DNA of 64,000 bases, taken from the NCBI GenBank assembly GCA_964471865.1, contig CAYYHU010000004.1:1-64000 (forward strand). Direction: 5' to 3'. Source of the DNA: CAYMUC01 sp964471865. GTDB lineage: Bacteria > Actinomycetota > Acidimicrobiia > Acidimicrobiales > Ilumatobacteraceae. The position numbers were made by a program, and so were the translations under genes. The notes under the pieces are model-generated. The model did not search any database and was not told where the DNA came from. It was given only the letters and a program-made list of their open reading frames with translations. Shown here piece after piece: positions 52,976 through 61,485 of the stretch. Each line of letters starts with the position of its first letter. Position 1 is the stretch's first letter.

Positions 52976-54129
52976 GACGCATCCCCCGCAGTCGACGTGT
53001 CATCGGCCCATCGCCGCAAGCGAGTCTGAAGCTTCAGACTCGAGACCACGAACACCACGACGATTCCGTTCAACGCCACGATCAGCGCTGCGGGAACCTG
53101 AAGCTCACGTTGAAGCGAGATTCCGCCGTTGAGCAGACCTCCGAACAAGAACGAGGCTGGAATCGTCGTCAGCGGATGCAGCCCCCCGAAGAGGGCCGCC
53201 ACGATTCCGTTGAAGCCGGCGTTCTGAGTGAACGCCGCCGCTCCCCCTTCGCCGATGAGACGGTGTGATTGAGAACCGAACACCAGCACCGCTCCTGCGA
53301 CCCCTGCACACGCACCGGAGAAGGCAAGGGCTTGAACCACCGATCGCTGGACTGCCATGCCGGCGTAGCGCGATGCATGAGGGTTGTGGCCGACTCCCCG
53401 CAATCTCATGCCGAGCGCACTGCGGAACAACAACACGTAACCCGCAATGGCGACAGCCACTGCGACGAGGACCCCCAGATGCAAGCGGGTGCCTCCGGGC
53501 AGCAGGGGCAGATCGGCGTTCTCGGTCAACCGTTTGGTCTGTTGGATCTTGATGGGGCCGTCTTCGATGAGCAGGTCCTGCAGCAAAAAGCTCAGGAACT
53601 GCGCCGCGATGATGTTCATCATGATCGTCGAGAGAATCTCGTTGACCCCGAGATAGGCCTTGAGAGCTCCCGGAACCGCACCCCATGCCGCTCCGCCGAG
53701 AGCCCCGGCCACCAAGACGAGGGGGACGAGCAGGATCCGGGGAGTACCCGGAACGGCCAGAGACACGACCGTGGACAGGATCGCTCCTGCGATGATCTGA
53801 CCCTCGCCCCCGATGTTGATGACCCCGGTGCGAAACGCAATACAGATCCCGACGCCCACGAGCAGTAACGGCATCGCCTTGAGCGCAGTATCGGCCAAAG
53901 CCTCCCAGCCGCCAAAGGCACCGTCGAGAAGGGCGCCGTATCCGGTGATCGGGTTCGCACCCAACGACATGATGATGACCGCACCGATCACCAATGCCAC
54001 GAGCACTGCTCCGAGAGGGACCGCCACACCACTCATTCCGGCGATACGACGACGAAGTGCTCGTGGGTTGCCGGTGGGCTCCTGGGACTCGGGACCGGAC
54101 TCGTCGACTGCCTCCTCGATCGCCGTCAT
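52972..54129 (-). CDS. ABC permease, nucleoside/BMP type (first)
   Basis: Permease of 385 residues (YufP-like), first gene of the transporter operon. It shows about 9 membrane helices and the family motif CIAFRTGVINIGGEGQIIAG, plus GAVPGALKAYLGVNEILSTI. The start is ATG at 54129 (GAGG 6 nt upstream) or an ATG at 54192 with weaker GGAAAG; the frame runs further but has no family similarity. A charged N-terminal tail precedes the first helix. Confidence 0.88.
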   Translation of the reverse strand: MTAIEEAVDESGPESQEPTGNPRALRRRIAGMSGVAVPLGAVLVALVIGAVIIMSLGANPITGYGALLDGAFGGWEALADTALKAMPLLLVGVGICIAFRTGVINIGGEGQIIAGAILSTVVSLAVPGTPRILLVPLVLVAGALGGAAWGAVPGALKAYLGVNEILSTIMMNIIAAQFLSFLLQDLLIEDGPIKIQQTKRLTENADLPLLPGGTRLHLGVLVAVAVAIAGYVLLFRSALGMRLRGVGHNPHASRYAGMAVQRSVVQALAFSGACAGVAGAVLVFGSQSHRLIGEGGAAAFTQNAGFNGIVAALFGGLHPLTTIPASFLFGGLLNGGISLQRELQVPAALIVALNGIVVVFVVSSLKLQTRLRRWADDTSTAGDAS

Positions 54130-54236
54130 CGACGTCCTCGCCCGACCGTCGAGTCGGTCCGGTGGTGATGTGCGACCCTCACGGGGATCCATCTTTCCAG
54201 CATCGCCGCCTCTCAGGTTCCCGATACATGAACGCT

Positions 54237-54245
54237 TGGTTACCA
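54237..54245. promoter_or_regulatory. TGGTTACCA palindrome in the transporter promoter region
   Basis: A 9-bp palindrome in the AT-richer spacer 54193-54432, about 110 bp before the permease start. TTAATCGGTTAACAG and ATAAAAAT lie beside it and give the only clearly AT-rich, promoter-like stretch of this region. The regulator is unknown. It is weak evidence on its own. Confidence 0.3.
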
Positions 54246-54420
54246 GATTTCGGCACCTTAATCGGTTAACAGAACATAAAAATGCCTGGTGAACACGTCC
54301 TGAGGTCTCATGAACTCGACCCCATCGACAGCGTTTCACCGTCTCATCGACGTCGTCCTCGAGGGGGTGGCGGTGCCGTCGGAGACATCTCGACGCCCGA
54401 ACACGAACTCCCCTACGGCG

Positions 54421-54426
54421 TAGCGT
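54421..54426 (+). promoter_or_regulatory. TAGCGT -10-like box of M14 peptidase gene, leaderless
   Basis: TAGCGT, then 6 nt, then GTG at 54433; no ribosome-binding site. Confidence 0.45.
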
Positions 54427-54432
54427 GATGGT

Positions 54433-55308
54433 GTGAGTCGTGGTCGTCGCCGTGGTCTGGGTCTCATCGTTCTCGCCGTGATGAGTGCGTGCGGCTCCGA
54501 CACCAGCGACTCCCCAGGTGCCGTATCAGCACCATCCTCGAGCGATCTCGGGACCCCTACCACCCTGAATCAGCCACCGTCATCGTTATCGGCGGTCTCT
54601 TCCACGACGGCAGCGCCCACGACCACCCCACCACCGACCAGCACCACCACCACGACCATCCCGGAACCGGAATCGATCATCGTGGGAATGTCGCGGTTGG
54701 GTCGCCCGATCGAGGCGGTGGCCATTGGTGATCCGGGTGAGGTGACGGTGTTGGTGGTGGGCGTCATCCACGGCAACGAGAACGCCGGTCTCGACATCGT
54801 CGATGAACTGCGAGAACTCGAACCGCCCGATGGGGTACAGCTCTGGCTTCTCCCAACCATCAATCCTGATGGTCTCGCCGCCGATGAGCGCGGGAACGCC
54901 GCAGGTGTGGACCTCAACCGTAACTTTCCCCACAACTGGGGACCGATCGCCGAGCCCGGCAACTGGCAGTACGCAGGTGAGGGCCCCGCGAGCGAACCCG
55001 AAACCGAAGCGTTCGTCGAGTTCGCCCGGAACCTGCGCCCGGATCTGACCCTGTGGTACCACCAGGATCTGTATCGGATCTCTCCGGCCTCAGGTCTCGA
55101 AGGTGAGATCCGCGAGGCCTACGCCACGATGACGGGCCTTCCGATCGTGTCCATCACCGGAGGCACCTACACCGGCGTGGCGGCGACGTGGCAGCGACGA
55201 ACCGTGGGTGGAATCGCCTTCGTGGTCGAACTCGGCCCGGAACTCGCACCGGGCGAGGCTCGTCGGCATGCCGACGCCGTTCTTGCGGTCAGCCAACTCC
55301 TGCGATGA
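54433..55308 (+). CDS. M14-type zinc carboxypeptidase lipoprotein
   Basis: Exported lipoprotein of 291 residues from the GTG at 54433. A signal peptide with VMSAC lipobox and a Ser/Thr/Pro linker (to about residue 78) precede an M14 domain. Zinc ligands are His and Glu in VIHGNENAGLD, with the third His in LWYHQDLYR. NPDGLAADERG and VDLNRNFPHNW are the substrate-binding motifs, and the catalytic Glu lies in FVVELGPEL. This is closest to small gamma-D-glutamyl-diaminopimelate (MpaA-like) peptidases, so trimming of cell-wall peptides is likely (inference). Confidence 0.88.
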   Translation: MSRGRRRGLGLIVLAVMSACGSDTSDSPGAVSAPSSSDLGTPTTLNQPPSSLSAVSSTTAAPTTTPPPTSTTTTTIPEPESIIVGMSRLGRPIEAVAIGDPGEVTVLVVGVIHGNENAGLDIVDELRELEPPDGVQLWLLPTINPDGLAADERGNAAGVDLNRNFPHNWGPIAEPGNWQYAGEGPASEPETEAFVEFARNLRPDLTLWYHQDLYRISPASGLEGEIREAYATMTGLPIVSITGGTYTGVAATWQRRTVGGIAFVVELGPELAPGEARRHADAVLAVSQLLR

Positions 55309-55343
55309 ATCCCGATCTGTCACCCCAGGGGTGCAGCACTCGG

Positions 55344-57641
55344 TCAGTTGGGTGACGGCACCGAGACCGCGCCAGCACGCACCTCGGCGTGAAAGACGAA
55401 GGGGCCGTGAAGTTCGGGATCCCAGGTGATGACGTCTCCGGCTGTGGTGTCGAGATGCCCGGCCGCAACATCGGTTCCGCCGATGACGATCCGGTAGTCC
55501 CCCAGCATTGCGGGAACGCCTCCTCCGTCGAGGGCGGCGACCACCACCGGTGGGATCAATCCCTCAGGGACCCGCACCTGCAACGAACCGCGGTCGGAGT
55601 CAGCGGTGATCTCATGGCGGACCTGTCGACCCTGGTCCAAGCTCGTGACCCCCCACATGGCGTCGTTCACCTCGAGGATCATGACGCTACGCGGGACGAA
55701 AGCGCCATCGGTTCGGGCTCGCCACAGCGCCCACACCAACACGATCAACACAGCTGCTGCCAGGAGTCTCGACGGCACGCCTTGGAAAATGACCCCGGCG
55801 TAGACGACACACAACAGCGCAAAGACCGCGAACAGTCCCCCTGCGAGCACCGGGGTCGCGACAACGCCCGAAGGAGCTATGAGGCGTTCCCGTCGGCGTC
55901 GCAATGACAGGGCCAAAAGCACCGGGAGGGCGCCACCGAGATAGATGATCGTCGCCATCGCCCCGAGCGAGACCAGCGTGCCGAAACCGATATCAGCGGC
56001 CATGAGGGTGCCAGCGGTCAATGCCGCCACCGGAGCGGGGGCGGCCACGGCCAAGGTCCGCCATCTCCCCGCCATGAGCAATTCGTGAGCGGATGCTCGA
56101 GGAGCCTGAACCGGGGTCGAAGACTCTCCAGCCAACTCGGCATACAGCGAGGCCACGAGCGCGCTCTTGGCTCGGTGGCGACTGCCCAGAACGGCCCGAG
56201 CCATACCATCGGAGCTGATGCGGATGCGCCGAGCGTCGACGAGTTCATCCAGACGCTCCCGGGCCTGGTCGAGCCCCATCGATCGACGAGAAGCCAACGC
56301 CTGGGCGACGCTGGGCAACGGAGCCGGGTTCCTCACGACTTCCGCGATCGCCGCGGCTGCGAAGCCGTCATCACCCTCGTCGGACCAGCCGAGTGCTCTC
56401 ACCCGCGGGTGGGATTCACTCACCGGAAGGGTGGTTTCGACGGTGACCACGATTCCTGCTGCGGTGACGCCCTCGAGATACACCGTCAGGCGAGCCCCGC
56501 GACGATGGACCCCGAGCGCCGCGAGGAACTCGCGGCCATCCCACGTCTCGGCAGTGATCGTGACGCGCTCGTCACGACGGCCCCTGCGACCACGCACGAC
56601 GAGGACTGCATCCTCACCGCGACCCGAGATCGTCATCGTCACCGATGCGAACGTGGAGGCGTCGATCAGTTCCAGAAGCGAGCCCGGACCGAGAACGGTC
56701 GAGCGACGTCGCAGAACGGGCAATCTCTCATCGATCACATCGCCGACCTGGAACGCCGCGTTCGTGAGCGCGAATCCCATCGCGGCCACGACGAAGATCC
56801 CCGACACGATCTTGAGAGGTGTTCCAGCGACCTCGATGAGAAGATCGAGACCGGTTCCCGTGGCCGCAAGGAATCGTTCAGGAGGCACCGTCATCAGGCA
56901 CGCCACGGTCCAGGCCCCGTTCACCAGGGTGGCGGCGCCCATGGCTGTGACCGCTCCGAGGCGTAGGGAGCGACCCGTTGGATCACGACGCAACGCGGTG
57001 GGGGCCACTGTGAAGAGTGCGAGATGACCAAAGAACGTGAACAACACCGTGCCCACCACCAGTTCGAGAACCTCGGCTCCCTCGCCTGCGACTCCCGATC
57101 CCGGACCTCCCCACAGATCGGCGCGGGCATGCACCGCGACCAGGATCACCATGACGACCAACAGGACCAGGTTGCTCGCGCCCACGGCGATCGCCGAGGA
57201 CACGAAGGCCTGTCGAGCACCGAGGGCGATCACCACCGTGACGACCGCGAAGACCACGACGGTCCACACCAGGGGGCTGCCAGCGATCCCACCGAGGGTC
57301 ACCGAGATCCCCACGCCATAGACGACGAGGGAACTGAACGACTTGAGCGATGCCATCCCCGTCGTGAGCGACGCGACCCGAGACCCCAGATGCTCGTTGG
57401 TCAACACTCCCAACGATCCGCGCCCGGCCACCACGGTGGTGGAGGCGCTGACACACCATGCGAGCGCATGGATCGTCACCATGTTCAACAGTCCTCCGAC
57501 GAAGATCACGATCAGCGCGCCGAGGGGTCCCAATGCGGCGAGGCCGGTCGGAAGGGCGAGGACTCCCCCGCCGACGATCGCCACCGTCATCGTTCCGAAC
57601 ACCGACATGGTGGTCGCCCTCGTGGCGCCGCTCGTACTCAT
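55344..57641 (-). CDS. Multidomain amino-acid permease-like membrane protein
   Basis: Protein of 765 residues. Residues about 5-300 are a 9-10 helix transporter of the amino-acid/auxin permease type (VFGTMTVAIVGGGVLALPTG is the typical first helix with an unwound Gly segment). A soluble part follows (about 305-510): a beta-rich domain, then a winged-helix-like segment (VAQALASRRSMGLDQARERL). Next are four to five more helices (WRTLAVAAPAPVAALTAGTL, LVSLGAMATIIYLGGALPVL and others) and a C-terminal beta domain. The ATG at 57641 overlaps the DUF2855 gene stop (ATGA). I do not know this full architecture. Confidence 0.75.
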   Translation of the reverse strand: MSTSGATRATTMSVFGTMTVAIVGGGVLALPTGLAALGPLGALIVIFVGGLLNMVTIHALAWCVSASTTVVAGRGSLGVLTNEHLGSRVASLTTGMASLKSFSSLVVYGVGISVTLGGIAGSPLVWTVVVFAVVTVVIALGARQAFVSSAIAVGASNLVLLVVMVILVAVHARADLWGGPGSGVAGEGAEVLELVVGTVLFTFFGHLALFTVAPTALRRDPTGRSLRLGAVTAMGAATLVNGAWTVACLMTVPPERFLAATGTGLDLLIEVAGTPLKIVSGIFVVAAMGFALTNAAFQVGDVIDERLPVLRRRSTVLGPGSLLELIDASTFASVTMTISGRGEDAVLVVRGRRGRRDERVTITAETWDGREFLAALGVHRRGARLTVYLEGVTAAGIVVTVETTLPVSESHPRVRALGWSDEGDDGFAAAAIAEVVRNPAPLPSVAQALASRRSMGLDQARERLDELVDARRIRISSDGMARAVLGSRHRAKSALVASLYAELAGESSTPVQAPRASAHELLMAGRWRTLAVAAPAPVAALTAGTLMAADIGFGTLVSLGAMATIIYLGGALPVLLALSLRRRRERLIAPSGVVATPVLAGGLFAVFALLCVVYAGVIFQGVPSRLLAAAVLIVLVWALWRARTDGAFVPRSVMILEVNDAMWGVTSLDQGRQVRHEITADSDRGSLQVRVPEGLIPPVVVAALDGGGVPAMLGDYRIVIGGTDVAAGHLDTTAGDVITWDPELHGPFVFHAEVRAGAVSVPSPN

Positions 57642-58765
57642 CGCATCGTCACCTGATCCCTCCACCGAGCGATATGGCCCTCACGGGGATCCACCGAACC
57701 TCGAAGCACGCGACTCCACAGATGCGCGATCGCCGAAGGCCCGATATGGGAGTGCAGCTCCATGGTCGCCTCGGCCCACTGGGCGAAATCGGCCCATGCA
57801 TCGGCGCGCCTCGCTTCGTAGTCGTCGCGACCCCAATCCCGATGCCGTTGCACGATGCGGTCGGGCGCAAAGAAGAACTCGCGGTCAGGGCCGACCAATG
57901 CTTCAGGCGGGTCAGCGAGGCGATCGTGGTGAGTGGCACCCACGATCAGCGAGGCTCGAAGCGCGTCTCCCATCCGACGATGGATCGCCGCAGTGATACT
58001 CGGGGTGCCAGCGAGATCGACATAGACACCGGCCGTAGCCGACGGGGTCCACTCTGCGAGTTGGTCGTAGTCGATCACCTCGTCCCACAGCCCGGTGGAG
58101 CGCACTGCGTCGAGGTTGACTCGAGACGTCAGCCCGATCGTCGCCATCCCGTGTGCCCGGGCCGCGTGCGCCGTGGCGAACGCCGTCTTGGAGGATGCAC
58201 TCGATACCACGATGCTCCCGGGAACGCCGCTGCATCGTTGCGCGGCGGCATCGGCAAGCAAGTATCCCGTCGTGTGCAGGGGCTGCAACAACATCTCGAT
58301 CGCTTCGGTCCGTGAACTCGATTCGGCATCGACGAACTGGTAGCGGTTGTAGACCCCCGACATGGGTCGACGGTGCAGCGCACCATCGCTGCATCCGGTC
58401 GCATCGATCCGCCCGGGTCGCAGGATCACATGCGAGGCCATCGGGAAGTAGCCATAGAGACGCTCACCGGCCTCGAGTTCGTCCCGGCTGGAGTCCACGA
58501 CCGTGCCGAATCCCCAGACCGGCACCACACCACGATCGGGTTGCGACGCGGGAAAGAAATCGAAGTACTTCATCGCCGTGCCCATGGCGGCATAGGTGAC
58601 GTTGTTCGCCGTCACGGCAAAGGAATCGACGCTGACGAGGACCTCGCCCTCGGCGAGATCAGGTACCTCGGTGATGACGATGTCGATCTGACTCAGATCC
58701 TCGCGATGCACCTCGAGGGCTTCGCCGACGACGCAGCGAACCGATGACGATTCGGCGGAAAACAT
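57638..58765 (-). CDS. DUF2855 family protein
   Basis: Protein of 375 residues of the DUF2855 family, which has the fold outline of medium-chain dehydrogenases without zinc ligands. Recognisable parts are VPVWGFGTVVDSSRDELEAG, LLQPLHTTGYLLAD and IVVSSASSKTAFATAHAARA (Rossmann-like). A cofactor motif is less clear than in MDR enzymes. It is the first gene of a two-gene unit with the permease, which it overlaps by 4 bp. No reaction is known for the family. Confidence 0.82.
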   Translation of the reverse strand: MFSAESSSVRCVVGEALEVHREDLSQIDIVITEVPDLAEGEVLVSVDSFAVTANNVTYAAMGTAMKYFDFFPASQPDRGVVPVWGFGTVVDSSRDELEAGERLYGYFPMASHVILRPGRIDATGCSDGALHRRPMSGVYNRYQFVDAESSSRTEAIEMLLQPLHTTGYLLADAAAQRCSGVPGSIVVSSASSKTAFATAHAARAHGMATIGLTSRVNLDAVRSTGLWDEVIDYDQLAEWTPSATAGVYVDLAGTPSITAAIHRRMGDALRASLIVGATHHDRLADPPEALVGPDREFFFAPDRIVQRHRDWGRDDYEARRADAWADFAQWAEATMELHSHIGPSAIAHLWSRVLRGSVDPREGHIARWRDQVTMR

Positions 58766-58887
58766 GTCTCATTGTTGCCTGTCACCGTGAACCCCTGTGA
58801 CCTCGAGATGAGAGCAACACCCAGGACGCGCCGGCCCACTCGGAATGCACCCGTCACGTCGGCGGGGTCGCGGCGCGTTGAACCGGT

Positions 58888-60279
58888 ATGCCCGTCACAT
58901 CTCCTGAGTCACCAACTGGCATCTGCGCGCCCGACGTCTCGACGATCCTCATCGCCTTCACCGACTGGGACCACATCGCTCGCTGTGTGCGTTCCCGCAG
59001 CGCCACCACCGAGATGTTGGAACTCGCCATGACACATCCCAACCCCCTGATCCGCGCCCAAGCCGCCCACCAACTCCAAGACCGCAGCGACATGATGCGA
59101 CTGGCAGCATCGGATCCGCGCTTCGAGGTGCGCGAGGTCGCAGCGGCATCAACGGGTCTCCGCGCCAGCGAACTGGCGAACTTCACCCAGGATCGGGCGA
59201 TCTCACCTCGAGTGGCAGCCGCCGCCAATCCGCGACTGGCGCCCCAGCACCGCGCCACCATGCTCGAGGATCCCTGTGTCGACGTTCGACGAATGGCCGC
59301 CCGGGGTGAGCTTCCCCACGATGTCCGACAGCAGATTCCTGAACATTCCTGCGAGGCGGTCCGAATTTCGACCGCCTCGTATGGATCTCTCGACGAGGAC
59401 CTCGAGCGCCGTTTGGCCCACGACGACTCGAGATGGGTCCGCTACGGCATCGCCCGACGCTGTACGTCCCCGGAACTCTTGACCATCCTGGCGTCAGACC
59501 CCGTCGCCGAGGTCCAACACCAAGTGGCTCTCAACATCTGCTCACCAGCGCCAGCGTTGGCGATCACCGCTCGAAGCCCCGACCGCGAGGTCCGTCGCTC
59601 GACGATGACGAATCCCTCGATGACCTCGGAGATCGCGGCCGAACTGGCGCGTCACCCCGATGCGGTGACCCGACGAGATCTCGCTCGGGCGACGACCGAT
59701 GGCGACGTTCTGGAAACCCTCGCCCACGACGCCGCTCTCGATGTTCGACTCGCCGTTGCCGAGAATCCTGCGACGCCGTCGAGGTTGCTAGCCGAACTGG
59801 CTTCTGCCCGGTCGTGGCGGATGCGACTCGTGCTCGCACGTCGTGATGACATCGACCCGGCTCTCGCGTCGATATTGACTCAGGAACTGCTGTGCGACCA
59901 TCGCCAGTACGTCCGCACCGAAACGCGTCTCGCCGGACTGGGACCGACCCCCGTCCCATCGACCGCCCCGATCGATCACTGCGATCGACAGGCCGTTCTC
60001 GCGGCCGTCGACGCAGGATGCCCGATCGAGCATGTCGTGCACATCATCCAACGACGCGAGGCCGATCTGGTGACTCGTCTCGTGGTGTTGACGCATCCTG
60101 ACGTTCCTGTGGAGGTCCTCGACACGGCATCGCGCGACCCCAAGGCCGAAATCCGCGCCGCTGTCGCTCGACATTGGTCCTGCCCCCAGCGAACCCTTCG
60201 ACGTCTGCGTTCCGACCGCTGCGAATGGGTCGGAGCCACCGCGCGCTGGGCGCTCAGCAACCGGCGACTCTTCGCCTGA
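58888..60279 (+). CDS. LRV/HEAT-type helical repeat protein
   Basis: Soluble protein of 463 residues built of about 24-residue helical repeats. Examples are RLAASDPRFEVREVAAAS, TLAHDAALDVRLAVAENPAT and ELASARSWRMRLVLARRDD; the pattern LAxDpxxxVRxxVAxnp is that of leucine-rich-variant (LRV) repeats. The Cys cluster of the iron-sulfur LRV proteins is not evident. Such solenoids bind other proteins. It is the first gene of the run with the MoxR ATPase (72 bp downstream), the metallopeptidase-VWA gene and a second LRV protein. Confidence 0.82.
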   Translation: MPVTSPESPTGICAPDVSTILIAFTDWDHIARCVRSRSATTEMLELAMTHPNPLIRAQAAHQLQDRSDMMRLAASDPRFEVREVAAASTGLRASELANFTQDRAISPRVAAAANPRLAPQHRATMLEDPCVDVRRMAARGELPHDVRQQIPEHSCEAVRISTASYGSLDEDLERRLAHDDSRWVRYGIARRCTSPELLTILASDPVAEVQHQVALNICSPAPALAITARSPDREVRRSTMTNPSMTSEIAAELARHPDAVTRRDLARATTDGDVLETLAHDAALDVRLAVAENPATPSRLLAELASARSWRMRLVLARRDDIDPALASILTQELLCDHRQYVRTETRLAGLGPTPVPSTAPIDHCDRQAVLAAVDAGCPIEHVVHIIQRREADLVTRLVVLTHPDVPVEVLDTASRDPKAEIRAAVARHWSCPQRTLRRLRSDRCEWVGATARWALSNRRLFA

Positions 60280-60351
60280 CAGGAATCGCTCCACCGATCA
60301 CGTTCGGTCGGTGAACGCGCGTCTGGCCGACAGATTCCGAGGAGGACCACC

Positions 60352-61485
60352 ATGCAGCAGGCCGCCTGTCTCCAGGCCATCCAGATCGCGCTCATCGCGA
60401 ACATTCCCGTGCTCGTATGGGGCGAACCCGGTGTGGGTAAGTCCGCTGCCATCAATGCTCTCGCCGCTGATCTGGGCTGGCCGATCGAAACCGTTCTGGC
60501 ATCACTGCGAGAACCCTCGGATTTCACGGGTCTGCCGATCATCGCTGATGGATCGGTCCGCTTCGCAGCCCCAGACTGGGCCCAACGGTTGAGTGAGCAT
60601 CATCCATCGATCTGTTTCTTCGACGAGATCACCACTGCAGGTCCTGCCACCCAAAAGGCTCTGTTGCGGGTGGTTCACGAACGTGTGGTGGGTGACCTCG
60701 TGCTGGGCCCCGACGTCAGGATGATCGCGGCGGCCAATCCCGCTGATATCGCCACGGGAGGATGGGATCTCACCGCTCCTCTCGCCAACCGCTTTCTTCA
60801 TCTCGACTGGACGATCGAACCCGAGATCGTGACTGCCGGCCTACTCGGGCGATGGCCTCGGGCCCGGACCCTCACCCTGGATGCCGACTGGACCTCCCCG
60901 TTGGGTTCCAGCGCCGCCGTCGTTGCCGGCTTCCTCTCGGCCCGCCCCGACCTCGTGCATCGGCGTCCTGTCGAGGCCGAGCAGGCGGGACGCGCATGGC
61001 CATCACCACGTACCTGGGAGATGGTGAGCCGGATTCTGGCCGTGACCGATTCCGGCGACATCGACGAGGAGATCGTGATCGCCTTGATCGCCGGATTGGT
61101 GGGTGATGGTGCGGCGATCGAGTTCACGCGGTACCGCCGTGATCTCGACCTCCCGAACCCCGAGGCGCTGTTGCGCTCCCCTGGGTCGTACCAGCGCCCC
61201 GATCGCGATGATCAGGTCCATGCGATCGTTGCGGCCGTGACCGCAGCCGTGGTCGGACGCATCACGCCGGCTCGTTGGACCAAAGGTCTCCAGGTGCTGT
61301 GCACCATCGCCGAGCAGGGCAATATCGATATCGCAGCATCGGGTGTGCGAACGCTGGCGACGTTGCGACCCGAAGGCGGAGAGGTTCCCGATCGTTTGAC
61401 GGTCTTTGGTGACATCCTCATTGCCGCCGGGCTGATCGATCGGACCGGAAAGGTTCGATCGGAAAACCTTCGCCGAAGCGCATGA
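60352..61485 (+). CDS. MoxR-type AAA ATPase
   Basis: AAA+ chaperone-like ATPase of 377 residues. Walker A is VWGEPGVGKSAAINAL, Walker B ICFFDEITTA, sensor 1 region MIAAANPADIATGG, and the arginine-finger region FTGLPII to LANRFLHLDW is of the MoxR/helix-2-insert clade. The ATG follows GAGGAGGACCACC. It overlaps the VWA gene in an ATGA. MoxR ATPases typically act with VWA-domain partners encoded next door to remodel protein complexes; the target here is unknown. Confidence 0.93.
   Translation: MQQAACLQAIQIALIANIPVLVWGEPGVGKSAAINALAADLGWPIETVLASLREPSDFTGLPIIADGSVRFAAPDWAQRLSEHHPSICFFDEITTAGPATQKALLRVVHERVVGDLVLGPDVRMIAAANPADIATGGWDLTAPLANRFLHLDWTIEPEIVTAGLLGRWPRARTLTLDADWTSPLGSSAAVVAGFLSARPDLVHRRPVEAEQAGRAWPSPRTWEMVSRILAVTDSGDIDEEIVIALIAGLVGDGAAIEFTRYRRDLDLPNPEALLRSPGSYQRPDRDDQVHAIVAAVTAAVVGRITPARWTKGLQVLCTIAEQGNIDIAASGVRTLATLRPEGGEVPDRLTVFGDILIAAGLIDRTGKVRSENLRRSA

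Noticed and set aside
55321..55333. CACCCC-A-GGGGTG inverted repeat between convergent genes
   Set aside because: A one-base loop cannot form a normal hairpin and the spacer is only 35 bp; not called as terminator.
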